Source: CAYMTN01 sp964393335 (GTDB taxonomy: Bacteria > Chloroflexota > Anaerolineae > Aggregatilineales > Aggregatilineaceae). Taken from it: a DNA stretch of 21,710 nt. Location of the stretch: contig CAYMTN010000074.1 of assembly GCA_964393335.1 (NCBI GenBank), positions 1-21,710 on the forward strand, written 5' to 3'. The position numbers were made by a program, and so were the translations under genes. Shown here in pieces: positions 1 through 7,512 of the stretch (positions within the stretch are counted from its first letter, which is position 1; the number at the start of each line of letters is the position of its first letter). The notes under the pieces are model-generated. The model searched no databases. It was not told the origin of the DNA and saw only the letters and a program-made list of their open reading frames with translations.

Positions 1-2
1 TA

Positions 3-1103
3 GCCCGCACGATCATCTCGGCCATTGTGCCGCGTGTGGTCCGGCGGCTGTCAAGCTGGACCAAAACGACGTGGGACGAGGCCATCGTCAAGGCGCTGCA
101 ACCCCCGGCGCGATTTTTGGTCGGGGTGGCGGGCCTGTGGGTCGCGCTGATCGTGCTGCAACTGCCCGCCGACGTGATGCGGGCGCTCAGCGGGATCATC
201 CAGTCGCTGGTCGCGTTCGGCATTTTCTGGGGCATTTACCGGCTGGTCAATCCGGTGGTCGAGATGTCGTGGGCGCTCAGTCACCGCACGATGCGCACCA
301 CGCCGATCCCCAGCCTGCTCGATCAAAAGCTTTCGCAGGTCGTGCGGCAGGTCACAAAAGCGCTGGTAGTCATCCTGGGGTTTGCCGCCGTGATCAATTC
401 GTGGGGCTATGACGTGGCGGGGCTGGTCGCCGGGCTGGGTATCGGCGGGCTGGCGGTGGCGCTGGCCGCGCAGGATGCGCTGGCGAACCTGTTCGGGTAT
501 TTCATCATCCTGGCCGACGAGCCGTTCAACATCGGGGAATACGTGGCATTTGACGGCGTGGCGGGCACGGTTGAATCGATCGGGTTCCGCAGCACGCGCA
601 TTCGGGTGCTGGATCAATCACTGGTCACGGTGCCCAATCGCACGGTGATGAACGCCAACATTACGAACTGGTCCCGGCTGGCAAAACGCCGCTTGAATAT
701 GACGCTCGGCATCGAATACCGCAGCACGCCGGACCAGGTGCTTTCGGTCGTGCAGGCGATCCGCAAAATGCTGCAAGAACACGACCTGGTGCAGCAGGAT
801 TCGGTCGTCGTGCAGTTTGTCCAGTTTAACGACAGCTCGCTCGACCTGATCATCATCTGTTTCATGAACGCGCCGGATTGGGGCGACTTCCAGGCAGCCA
901 AGCAGGACATCAACCTGCGGATCATGCGTATTCTGGACGAGCACGGCGTCGGGGTCGCGTTCCCGTCGCGGACGGTGTATCTCGAACAGGCTGCATCCCA
1001 GGCGGCGCAGGCGGCCATGCAAAAACCGGTGCCACCGCCCGAACCGGAACCGACGACGGGCACGGCCACCGACTCGCCGGTGCCCAGCGACGCCGCCAAT
1101 TAG
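3..1103 (+). CDS. MscS-family mechanosensitive ion channel (5' end outside window)
   Basis: This is a small-conductance mechanosensitive channel protein of the inner membrane, which releases solutes on hypo-osmotic shock. The frame is open to the left edge, so the GTG at 27 is probably internal and the true start lies upstream. Counting from that GTG, hydrophobic segments lie at about 29-47, 56-75 and 113-130. The pore helix follows at 131-160, rich in Gly and Ala (GLGIGGLAVALAAQDALANLFG), as in MscS TM3. The beta domain follows (GTVESIGFRSTRIR, then VPNRTVMNANITNWSR), and this is the signature of the family. The last 40 residues are a Pro/Glu/Thr-rich tail of low complexity. A hairpin terminator follows at 1170-1210. 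The family call is secure; the physiological gating stimulus is inferred from the family. Confidence 0.93.
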   Translation, partial: ARTIISAIVPRVVRRLSSWTKTTWDEAIVKALQPPARFLVGVAGLWVALIVLQLPADVMRALSGIIQSLVAFGIFWGIYRLVNPVVEMSWALSHRTMRTTPIPSLLDQKLSQVVRQVTKALVVILGFAAVINSWGYDVAGLVAGLGIGGLAVALAAQDALANLFGYFIILADEPFNIGEYVAFDGVAGTVESIGFRSTRIRVLDQSLVTVPNRTVMNANITNWSRLAKRRLNMTLGIEYRSTPDQVLSVVQAIRKMLQEHDLVQQDSVVVQFVQFNDSSLDLIIICFMNAPDWGDFQAAKQDINLRIMRILDEHGVGVAFPSRTVYLEQAASQAAQAAMQKPVPPPEPEPTTGTATDSPVPSDAAN

Positions 1104-1169
1104 GCGGAGCGATCCGGTCATCGCGCCGCACACGCGGGCGCGACGGGCCGGAAAAACCAAGTAATAGCC

Positions 1170-1210
1170 ACCTGCCCCACAGAATACACCCCGTGAGGCA
1201 GGTTATTTTT
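1170..1210 (+). terminator. Rho-independent terminator after the MscS gene
   Basis: ACCTGCC (1170-1176) pairs with GGCAGGT (1197-1203), and CAC/GTG can pair within the loop. TATTTTTA follows directly. It lies 67 bases after the MscS stop. Confidence 0.7.
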
Positions 1211-1243
1211 ACAGGTTTTTCACGTCTCAGGCTCACACAAGCA

Positions 1244-1273
1244 TTGTCCTAGGAGGCCATTATCGGCTATCAT
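1244..1273 (+). promoter_or_regulatory. Possible sigma-70-type promoter for the PpiC foldase gene
   Basis: TTGTCC (1244-1249) and TATCAT (1268-1273) are separated by 18 bases. If this is the promoter, transcription starts near 1281. The AGGAGG at 1251-1256 would then sit in the promoter spacer and not act as a ribosome binding site. This agrees with choosing the ATG at 1319 as the start. Confidence 0.35.
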
Positions 1274-1318
1274 AGTCCCATGATAACGTGCGATGGCGTG
1301 TACGGATTGGAAAAAGTC

Positions 1319-2458
1319 ATGAAACGGCATGGCGGATCGCTGCTGGCCGCGTTCGGGCTGGTCGCCGCGCTGGTGTGGGCGCTGCTGCCCGGCACGCCGG
1401 GCTACGCGCAGGATGGCACACCACCGGGCGTGCCTGAAGGTGTCGTCTCGGTCGTGAACGGCGAGCCGATCACGCTGGAGGCGTTTTACGCGCGGGTGCG
1501 GCTGGTGCGATGGCAGTATCTCAAGGAACTGCAAACGCTCTACGACGCGACCGGCGGTCACTTGCAGCTTGCGCAGCAGCACGTCATCGACCGCGTGACC
1601 AGCCTGCAAAATCCGGCGCAGTTGGGCGAAGACGTGTTGTACCAGATGGAAGAGGAGCGGCTGTTGTGGCAGGCGGCTGGTAAGCTCGGCATCACGCCCA
1701 CCGCCGACGAAACGCAGCAGCAAGAAGCAGCGTTTTTCAGCCTGTGGACCAATGTGCCGGTCGAGCAGATGAGCACCGATCCGCAGGCGCAGGCGTTCAT
1801 CACTGCGTGGTACGCCGAAGCGACCGCCATCTCCGGCATGAGCGCGGAGGATATCCGCAGCCTGTTTCAAACCAACGCCCTGCGGCAGCGCCTGTATGCC
1901 TTCGTGGCGGAGGGCGTGCCCACCGAAGAACTGGCCGTGCATACGCGGCACATTCTGTGCGGCTTTCACCCGGATAACCCGTCCGACCTGTCAGCGCCGA
2001 CGCCCGACCAGCGCGCCGCTGCCCAAACGTGCATCGACACCGCGCTGGAACGCCTGCGCGCCGGGGACTCGTTCGAAGCGGTGGCGCGCGATCTGTCGGA
2101 CGACCACGCCAGCGCGCAGCAGGGCGGTGATGTCGGCTGGGTGCTGATCAGTTACCTGGCCGAGAATTACGCCATCGTCGCGCGCGACAGCGCGCTGAAT
2201 ACGCTGATCGGGCCGGTCGAAACCGAGTTCGGCCTGCACCTGATCGAAGTCCTGGAACGCGCGATGCAGCCGTTAAGCGCCGAGGAATTGGACGCCAGCC
2301 GGAGCGGTTATTTCCAGTTGTGGGTCCAGACGCTGCACGACGACGCCAGCATCACGCACAACCCCGGCTGGGCTGACGGGCTACCGGTCGATCCGGCACT
2401 GGATACGCTCGATCCTGCGATCCTGGGCGCGATCGAGACGATCATAAAAATTCCGTAA
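1319..2458 (+). CDS. Secreted PpiC/parvulin-type peptidyl-prolyl isomerase (SurA/PrsA-like foldase)
   Basis: This is an exported chaperone that isomerises X-Pro bonds to help secreted proteins fold outside the membrane. I chose the ATG at 1319 because the protein then begins with a clean signal peptide: MKRHGG, a hydrophobic core, then GYAQ. An in-frame ATG at 1280 would add 13 residues ahead of it. Residues 40-200 are a helical SurA_N-like chaperone region starting at the typical VVSVVNGEPIT. The parvulin domain is at about 206-315 and shows HTRHIL, AGDSFEAVARDLSDD, GGDVGW and GPVETEFGLHLIEVLER, all family hallmarks. About 65 residues follow it. There is no lipobox cysteine, so it is probably released or held by the uncleaved signal. 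The ribosome binding site at 1319 is weak (GGA). The next gene begins 131 bases downstream. Confidence 0.9.
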   Translation: MKRHGGSLLAAFGLVAALVWALLPGTPGYAQDGTPPGVPEGVVSVVNGEPITLEAFYARVRLVRWQYLKELQTLYDATGGHLQLAQQHVIDRVTSLQNPAQLGEDVLYQMEEERLLWQAAGKLGITPTADETQQQEAAFFSLWTNVPVEQMSTDPQAQAFITAWYAEATAISGMSAEDIRSLFQTNALRQRLYAFVAEGVPTEELAVHTRHILCGFHPDNPSDLSAPTPDQRAAAQTCIDTALERLRAGDSFEAVARDLSDDHASAQQGGDVGWVLISYLAENYAIVARDSALNTLIGPVETEFGLHLIEVLERAMQPLSAEELDASRSGYFQLWVQTLHDDASITHNPGWADGLPVDPALDTLDPAILGAIETIIKIP

Positions 2459-2589
2459 CGCGGCGGCCTGCCAGGGGCCGTGCAGCCGACATAACAACCG
2501 GATTGTTCCGTGTGCCGAGTCACACCTGATGCGACGCGGCATACGGACTCAACTAGCGGCGGCACGTAAGCTGCCACGGATGGACGAGG

Positions 2590-3114
2590 ATGCAAGCTCA
2601 AGCCACTGTTCGAAAAGGATTCGTCGCCGGGGAGTTCTTGACCCGAACATACCGCGTGAGCGGCGAAGTCGCGCTGCGCGGCGAACCCCTGCTCGACCAA
2701 CTGAACGACCACAACGCGTTGTTTGTCACGCTGGAACGCATGTTTATCTCGCCGCTGCTCGACCCGGCCACGCTGACCGGCAACTTTGCTACAGGTGAGA
2801 TTCGCAAAGACACAACCGGCCTGGTCGTGCTCAACCAGATGCGCGACGGGCTGCCGCACCGTGAAGGGCGCTATGTCGGGCGCGATCACATCGATCGCAC
2901 GGTGCTGGTAGTCGCCGCCGGGTTTGAGATCGCCGGCGTCATCCGGCTGCACCCGACGGTGAATGTCACCCATTTCGTGCGCACCACGCCGGAGCAATTC
3001 ATCCCGATTTTTGAGGCGAAGGCCACCTATGCTACCCGGCGCGAGATCGTATTTCAGGGCGCGGCGATCCTGCTAAACCGGAACCAGATCGAGGTGTTTG
3101 CAGTCAATGAATAG
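2590..3114 (+). CDS. Unrecognised 174-residue cytoplasmic protein
   Basis: I do not recognise a named family. The protein has no signal peptide and no membrane segment. It reads as mixed alpha/beta: a basic N-terminus, a segment about defined positions for bound or grouped items (RGEPLLDQLNDHNALFVTLE), then alternating beta-type stretches (TGLVVLNQ, RTVLVVAAG, AGVIRLHPTVNV, REIVFQGAAILLNRNQIEVFAV). The C-terminal half could be a small beta-barrel. The frame between the stop at 2554 and this ATG contains no other start codon, so the ATG at 2590 is the first possible one. A GAGG directly abuts it, which is too close to be a normal ribosome binding site. The receiver-CpaE gene follows after 51 bases in the same direction without a visible terminator, so the two may be co-transcribed. 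The coding assignment is supported by codon pattern and position only. Confidence 0.7.
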   Translation: MQAQATVRKGFVAGEFLTRTYRVSGEVALRGEPLLDQLNDHNALFVTLERMFISPLLDPATLTGNFATGEIRKDTTGLVVLNQMRDGLPHREGRYVGRDHIDRTVLVVAAGFEIAGVIRLHPTVNVTHFVRTTPEQFIPIFEAKATYATRREIVFQGAAILLNRNQIEVFAVNE

Positions 3115-3165
3115 ACGCATCCGAATCATGTCTGACGGTTTTATGCATAGCAAAGCAGGCTGCTC

Positions 3166-4572
3166 ATGTCCCGCATACTCGTAATAGACGACGATTTTAA
3201 CCTGTTGCAGATGGTCAAGCTGATGCTGGAACGCGTCGGCCACGAGGTCGAAACAGCGCGCGACGGCGAAAAGGGCATCGTGCTGGCCGGGCAAATGCAG
3301 CCGGAGCTGGCGATCATCGACGTGATGATGCCGGACCTGAGCGGCTACGACGTCGTGCGCAAGCTGCGCCAGGACCCGCTGACCGCCCGCATCCCGATCA
3401 TCATCCTGACCGCGCGCAGCCAGCCAATGGACAAACACATGGCGCTCGAAGCGGGCGCGAACGCGTTTTTATCGAAGCCGGTTACGGCGCAAGAGCTGAC
3501 CGAACGGGTAGACGCCGTGATCCGTGCCGGGGTGAACTTCCGCGTGCATACCGGCCTGTTGACGGAACGGATCCCGCCGCGTTCGGCGGGCGCGGACCGG
3601 CAACCGGTCCCGGCGCAGGAACCGTCCCCGCCCGCGATGCCCGCCGCCGCGCCGCCGCCGCCGCCCGGCTTCGAAGCGCTGTACGAAACGCAGGCTCCCG
3701 GCTCGCCCCCACCGTCGATTCCGGCAGCGCCGCAGGCGGGCATGGCCGCCACGTCGCCGGTTGTCGAGTTGTCGTCGCGCGATTCGCGGCCTTCGCGACC
3801 CAACCGGCTGCCGATCGGTGCGGAAGACATCGCGCAGCCCGCCGACGTGCCGCCGCCGCGCCTGCCGGTCATCACCGTGATCAGCTTACGCGGCGGGTCC
3901 GGCTGCACGACCATCGCCGTCAACCTGGCGCTGGCGCTCGCCAGCCGGGGACGCCTGTGTATCGCCGACCTCAGCAACGTGGGCGGGCACGTACAGTTTC
4001 ACCTGCACCTCAAACCATCGCAGAACTGGGGCACGTTGGCCAGCATGGGCGACGTGCCGGACCCGCGCGTGCTGACACAAGCGCTCGTCCATCACACGGC
4101 GTCAGGGATTTCGCTGCTGGCGGCCCCCGCTATGCCGCCCGACAGCCTGCTGTCAGGCACTGCCGCGCGCAACATCCTGCGTGAGCTGAGCAGCACGTAC
4201 CAGCAAATCGTCGTCGATGCCCGCAGCCTGGACCCCGCTGCGAAAGGCGCGCTGACCGTTTCCAGCGCGGTCGTAATCGTCACCAGCGACGATCCGCCCG
4301 CCGTGCAAACCACGGCCAACCTGTTGAACACGCTGATCGGCATGTCCATCGAAACGGGCCGCGTCCGCGTGGTCCTGAACCACGTCCGGCCCATGCAGGA
4401 CGTGCCCGCCGCCACGATCCAAAAAGCGCTCAAGCGCCCGCTGTCGGCGGAGATTCCGTTCGATGCGCAGCAAGCGATGGCGATCCGGCGCGGGACGCCG
4501 CTGATCGTCGCCCGCCCGGACAGCCCGTTCTCGCAGGCGATCCAGCACCTGGCGCGCACCATCGCGCTGTGA
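3166..4572 (+). CDS. Response-regulator receiver domain fused to a CpaE/TadZ-type MinD-like ATPase
   Basis: Residues 1-120 are a full receiver domain: the acidic pair at D8-D10, phospho-acceptor D52 (IIDVMMPDLSGYDVV), T82 and K104 (FLSKP). A Pro/Ala-rich linker runs from about 140 to 232. Residues 233-468 are a SIMIBI ATPase of the CpaE/TadZ kind. The P-loop is at 242-249 but reads RGGSGCTT: both lysines of the ParA/MinD deviant Walker A (KGGxGKT) are replaced. Walker-B-like VVDAR and a VVLNHVRP segment follow. In Tad pilus systems CpaE/TadZ proteins localise the secretion ATPase, often through a receiver-like N-terminus. Here no cpaF, tadB, tadC or pilin gene is visible, so its partners lie elsewhere. 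ATP binding is doubtful. The start ATG has AGG about 8 bases upstream. A cloverleaf repeat follows its stop. Confidence 0.85.
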   Translation: MSRILVIDDDFNLLQMVKLMLERVGHEVETARDGEKGIVLAGQMQPELAIIDVMMPDLSGYDVVRKLRQDPLTARIPIIILTARSQPMDKHMALEAGANAFLSKPVTAQELTERVDAVIRAGVNFRVHTGLLTERIPPRSAGADRQPVPAQEPSPPAMPAAAPPPPPGFEALYETQAPGSPPPSIPAAPQAGMAATSPVVELSSRDSRPSRPNRLPIGAEDIAQPADVPPPRLPVITVISLRGGSGCTTIAVNLALALASRGRLCIADLSNVGGHVQFHLHLKPSQNWGTLASMGDVPDPRVLTQALVHHTASGISLLAAPAMPPDSLLSGTAARNILRELSSTYQQIVVDARSLDPAAKGALTVSSAVVIVTSDDPPAVQTTANLLNTLIGMSIETGRVRVVLNHVRPMQDVPAATIQKALKRPLSAEIPFDAQQAMAIRRGTPLIVARPDSPFSQAIQHLARTIAL

Positions 4573-4589
4573 AAACCGTCGCGCGTGGT

Positions 4590-4670
4590 GGCCTCACCCC
4601 TCCGCGCGCCGCGCGGAACCGCGCCATACAATGGCGCGGGTAGGTCGCTTTCGCGACCAGGGGTGAGGCC
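4590..4670. repeat. Cloverleaf-forming intergenic repeat, copy 1
   Basis: The outer stem is a perfect 12-bp inverted repeat: GGCCTCACCCCT (4590-4601) and AGGGGTGAGGCC (4659-4670). Inside it are three hairpins. A is CCGCGC-GCC-GCGCGG (4602-4616). B is CCGCGCCAT-ACA-ATGGCGCGG (4619-4639), with an A-T pair possible further out (4617/4641). C is GGTCGC-TTTC-GCGACC (4643-4658). The element sits between the convergent stops at 4572 and 4702. Copy 2 at 7338-7415 has the same architecture. There is no T-tract, so it is not a textbook intrinsic terminator. Confidence 0.88.
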
Positions 4671-4701
4671 GATCAACGCACGATTTTTCCGCCCGTCCCG
4701 G

Positions 4702-5334
4702 TCAGATAGTGGGATTTTCCGGCTCCGTATCATCGGCCAGCATGATATCCAGACCAGCCAGCAGCGCCATCGCGTCGGGCAGCGAAAATTGGGCGCGTGT
4801 GATCGTGTTGAGCGCGGGCGCGATGGCGTAACCACGCGCGCCGCGAAAATCCGCGCGAGTCAGGTTCGTGTGGAGGAACCGGCTGCCGGTGAAATCCGTG
4901 CGCCGGAAATCCGCCCCCGAAAAATCGCCGTCGGTGAAATCGACTTCTTTGGCGACACACGCCCGCATCACCATACCCGGCAGGCTGACCCCGATCAGAG
5001 TCGCGTAATTGAGGGTACACGCGACAAAATGGAGCGTGGTCAAAAAGCCGCCCTTGATGCCCCACACAGCTTCGGTCCAGTTGATGCCGATACTTTTCGA
5101 GCGCTCGAAGGCCGTCTCCCGAAACGTGCTGCCGGGGACGCGCGCCAGGCTCAAGTCACACGCGACGAAGCGGCAGTCGACGAACCGGCAGCGCGAAAAT
5201 ACACTCTCGACAAACGTACAATCTTGAAACGTGCAGTCGTAAAACTCTTTGGCCGTGATCGCCTCGCCCTGGCAGTCGAGGCGCTTGAATGACTGGCCGC
5301 TGTATTCCATCTGGTCGCCGGACGTAATATCCAT
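4702..5334 (-). CDS. Pentapeptide-repeat protein
   Basis: The protein contains two blocks of A(D/N)LXX-type repeats. Block one is at about 35-78 (CTFQDCTFVESVFSRCRF, then CDLSLARVPGSTF) and block two at about 131-167 (VDFTDGDFSGADF, then TNLTRADFRGA). Phe or Leu recurs every five residues, which predicts a right-handed quadrilateral beta-helix. Between them is a non-repeat insert with GINWTEAVWG, a feature common in soluble Qnr/McbG-like pentapeptide proteins. Some relatives mimic DNA and protect gyrase, but nothing here proves that role. The C-terminus is acidic. The start ATG at 5334 has a strong AAGGAGA about 7 bases upstream. The gene stands alone; its 3' end faces the cloverleaf repeat and its 5' side diverges from the WD40 gene. 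Confidence 0.88.
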   Translation of the reverse strand: MDITSGDQMEYSGQSFKRLDCQGEAITAKEFYDCTFQDCTFVESVFSRCRFVDCRFVACDLSLARVPGSTFRETAFERSKSIGINWTEAVWGIKGGFLTTLHFVACTLNYATLIGVSLPGMVMRACVAKEVDFTDGDFSGADFRRTDFTGSRFLHTNLTRADFRGARGYAIAPALNTITRAQFSLPDAMALLAGLDIMLADDTEPENPTI

Positions 5335-5496
5335 GCGGATTCTCCTTTTCGACTGGCGATAGGGGTCGCCGGTTCCACCAGTATACCGTACCGTCCGGCG
5401 GGCGGCGGGTGCCCGTCATGGCCAACACGGGCAGAGATGCTAACATCTACAGTGGGCACACGCCCGATCCTACCCGATCGCAGCCGCACGCTGCGG
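5335..5496. promoter_or_regulatory. Divergent control region between pentapeptide and WD40 genes
   Basis: This is the only non-coding DNA that can drive both flanking genes. On the minus strand TATACT (5385-5380) could serve as a -10 element for the pentapeptide gene, but no good -35 lies 16-18 bases upstream. A small palindrome, AGATG-CTAA-CATCT (5435-5448), lies on the WD40 side and could be an operator or chance. I see no stronger signal. Confidence 0.3.
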
Positions 5497-5526
5497 CGAA
5501 ACGAGGAGGCTCGAAACGAGGAGGCT
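5497..5526 (+). repeat. Perfect 15-bp tandem duplication carrying the Shine-Dalgarno sequence
   Basis: CGAAACGAGGAGGCT occurs twice back to back (5497-5511 and 5512-5526), one base before the ATG at 5528. Each copy contains GAGGAGG. The proximal one is spaced about 3-5 bases from the start codon; the distal one is 15 bases further upstream. Confidence 0.95.
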
Positions 5527-5527
5527 T

Positions 5528-7324
5528 ATGAAAACACGACTGATCATCACAGCGAGCGCGGCGCTGATCGCGCTGATCGCCCTGCTGGCAGCGGGCGCGG
5601 TTCCCAGCGCCTGGGGTGGCCCGGCGGCCCAGGGCGACGACGCCACCGCGCAGCAGCTCACCATCGACGCGCTTGTACAGCAGCGTTTTGCCGAAACCGC
5701 CACCGTCCAGGCCCAAACCGGCCTGACACAAACCGCCGTCGCCGCGACGATCTCGGCCCCAACGCTGACCGCCGCGTTTAACGCGACCGTCGACGCCGCG
5801 TTCAACCAGGCGCTGACCGCCACCGCCGAAACGTCGCTGGTCCAGGCGGCAGCCGCACGCGGCCTGTCGATCCTGACCGTCGCCAACGCGGCCAGCGCAG
5901 AACAGATCGCCGATCTGGATCACGGCGTGCGCGGCATCACGGCCCTGGCATTCGGCCCCGCCGGATCGACGCTGATCACGGGCGGCGAGGATGGCATCCT
6001 GCGCCAGTGGGACGTGGCAACCGGCGTCGAAATCCGGCGCTTCACCGGCCACACCGGCGCGATCACGGCGCTGGCGATCAGTCCCGACGGGTCACGGCTG
6101 GTCTCTGCCGGGTCGGGCGGCACGCTGCGCGTCTGGGATACGGCCAGCGGCACGCAGACGGGCCAACTTGCCGGCTTCGACGGGATTGTGCACAGTCTTG
6201 CGTTTGGCAGCGACAGCACGCTTGTTTCCGGCGGGGATAACGGCGCGCTGCTGCTGTGGGATGTATCCAGCGGCCAGCAGCTGCGGCGTTTTGACGGCCA
6301 TACCGGGCAGGTGTTGAGTCTCGCCGTCAGCCCGGACGGCGCGTGGATCGCGTCCGGAGCGGACGATGGCACCGTGCGCCTGTGGGACATCACCGGGACC
6401 GTTGCCGGGCGCATCCTGGCCGACCCCGGCGCGAGTGTGAGCGCGGTCGCCTTCAGCCCGGATGAAGGACGGCTTGCCGTTGGAGCCGGGGGCGAGATCA
6501 GCGTGTGGGACGTGCTGCGCGGCACGCTGGTATGGAACGCGGGCGCAGGGAACACACCCGCCGCCGCGTACAGTCCCAACGGCGCGCTGATCGCCACCAC
6601 CGGCCAGGATGCCCCGCTGACTCTGTGGGATGCGGCCAGCGGCGCGGGGTTGGTGACATTGGGTGACTCCGGCGCAGCGCAGCGCCTCGCGTTTGACCCT
6701 GCCGGAGCCGTGCTCGCGTCCGGCGGGGATACGGTGCGGTTGTGGGCCGTACGCGCGCCCGTCGTGGCGCAAGTCACCGCCACCTGGACGCCGTCGCCCC
6801 CGCCGCCAACCGTGGCCGTCCCGCTGGCTTCTGCTACGCCGCGCCCGGACATCTTCCCGACGAACGTCACCGCCGTACTCGACATCGCAGAGCAGGTATT
6901 CCAGCATGGGCGCATGTTCTGGCTGCGCCATAACCGCCAGATTTGGGTCATGGTCGATGATCCCGATCCGAACTTCCCCGGCGGCGACTGGTACTGCTTC
7001 AACGATACGTTCCTGGAAGGTGAGCCGGAAACCGATCCGAGCCTGGTGCCGCCCGCCGACAACCTGATCCAGCCCCGGCGCGGCTTCGGCAAAATCTGGC
7101 GCACGCACCCGGATATCCAGAACGGGATGGGGTGGGCGATCACGCCCGAATTCGAGCTGACCAGCCCCTACACCTACATCGCGGGCGGCTACGTCGAAAA
7201 CGGGCAGTATTTCCCCGGTCCCGGCGAGCACCGCCTGACGACCCTGTACGGGGAAAGCATCTCGTTCTACGAGCAGGACATTCGCGGGGACTGCCTGGGC
7301 GGCACCTGGCGTCTGACGCCGTAA
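5528..7324 (+). CDS. Secreted seven-bladed WD40 protein with an unnamed C-terminal domain
   Basis: The start follows a strong GAGGAGG. Residues 1-30 are a signal peptide (basic N-terminus, long Ala/Leu/Ile core, AWG). Residues 36-130 are an Ala/Thr-rich, probably helical or coiled segment. Residues 131-410 hold seven WD40 repeats, each ending in WDV, WDT, WDV, WDI, WDV, WDA or WAV, enough for one closed propeller. A Pro/Thr linker (414-440) leads to a C-terminal domain at about 455-541 (FQHGRMFWL, QIWVMVDD, DTFLEGEPETDPSL, RGFGKIWR, MGWAITPE). A beta-rich tail with two cysteines (490 and 589) follows. The C-terminal domain resembles the C-terminus of the LysM lipoprotein encoded at 14920-16038. 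The propeller probably binds a protein partner at the cell surface. No enzymatic motif is visible. It is a single-gene unit, and a cloverleaf repeat lies just after its stop. Confidence 0.9.
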   Translation: MKTRLIITASAALIALIALLAAGAVPSAWGGPAAQGDDATAQQLTIDALVQQRFAETATVQAQTGLTQTAVAATISAPTLTAAFNATVDAAFNQALTATAETSLVQAAAARGLSILTVANAASAEQIADLDHGVRGITALAFGPAGSTLITGGEDGILRQWDVATGVEIRRFTGHTGAITALAISPDGSRLVSAGSGGTLRVWDTASGTQTGQLAGFDGIVHSLAFGSDSTLVSGGDNGALLLWDVSSGQQLRRFDGHTGQVLSLAVSPDGAWIASGADDGTVRLWDITGTVAGRILADPGASVSAVAFSPDEGRLAVGAGGEISVWDVLRGTLVWNAGAGNTPAAAYSPNGALIATTGQDAPLTLWDAASGAGLVTLGDSGAAQRLAFDPAGAVLASGGDTVRLWAVRAPVVAQVTATWTPSPPPPTVAVPLASATPRPDIFPTNVTAVLDIAEQVFQHGRMFWLRHNRQIWVMVDDPDPNFPGGDWYCFNDTFLEGEPETDPSLVPPADNLIQPRRGFGKIWRTHPDIQNGMGWAITPEFELTSPYTYIAGGYVENGQYFPGPGEHRLTTLYGESISFYEQDIRGDCLGGTWRLTP

Positions 7325-7337
7325 GCGCACGCCTGTC

Positions 7338-7415
7338 GCCTCACCCTTCCGCGCGATGCGCGGTCCCGCGCCATGTAATGGCGCGGGAGGTCGCGGGTGC
7401 GACCAGGGGTGAGGC
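7338..7415. repeat. Cloverleaf-forming intergenic repeat, copy 2
   Basis: The outer stem is GCCTCACCCTT (7338-7348) with AGGGGTGAGGC (7405-7415), all paired if one G-T wobble is allowed. Hairpin A is CCGCGC-GAT-GCGCGG (7349-7363). Hairpin B is an 11-bp stem, TCCCGCGCCAT-GTA-ATGGCGCGGGA (7364-7374 / 7378-7388). Hairpin C is GGTCGC-GGGT-GCGACC (7389-7404). Against copy 1 the differences fall mainly in the three loops, and the outermost pair of hairpin B is T-A here and A-T there. The element lies between the convergent stops at 7324 and 7513. Confidence 0.88.
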
Positions 7416-7423
7416 TTGCTGCC

Positions 7424-7511
7424 GATACTCGAAAGTTGATTCTCGATGCGAGTATCAGTAACAACCTATCCGTAAATTCGTCTCGGTAGGGGCGCAGCAG
7501 ACGCCCCTGCC
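7424..7511. repeat. Two further inverted repeats between convergent genes
   Basis: GATACTCG (7424-7431) pairs with CGAGTATC (7449-7456) across 17 bases. Next, GGTAGGGGCG (7486-7495) pairs with CGCCCCTGCC (7502-7511) across a six-base spacer, allowing one G-T pair. The second hairpin abuts the stop of the M23 peptidase gene at 7513 and could contribute to its termination on the minus strand. Confidence 0.6.
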
Positions 7512-7512
7512 A

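Noticed and set aside
1251..1261. AGGAGG as a ribosome binding site for a start near 1259-1280
   Set aside because: It is 2 bases from an ATT, 23 bases from the ATG at 1280, and lies inside a plausible promoter spacer; the signal peptide starts at 1319.
4590..4670. Cloverleaf repeat as a tRNA gene
   Set aside because: It has a four-way fold, but no T-arm TTC motif, no conserved D-arm bases, tri- and tetranucleotide loops and no 7-base anticodon loop.
6092..7330. 412-codon minus-strand frame opposite the WD40 gene
   Set aside because: The plus strand encodes seven recognisable WD40 repeats; the antisense product is Arg/Gly-rich with no motif and no ribosome binding site.
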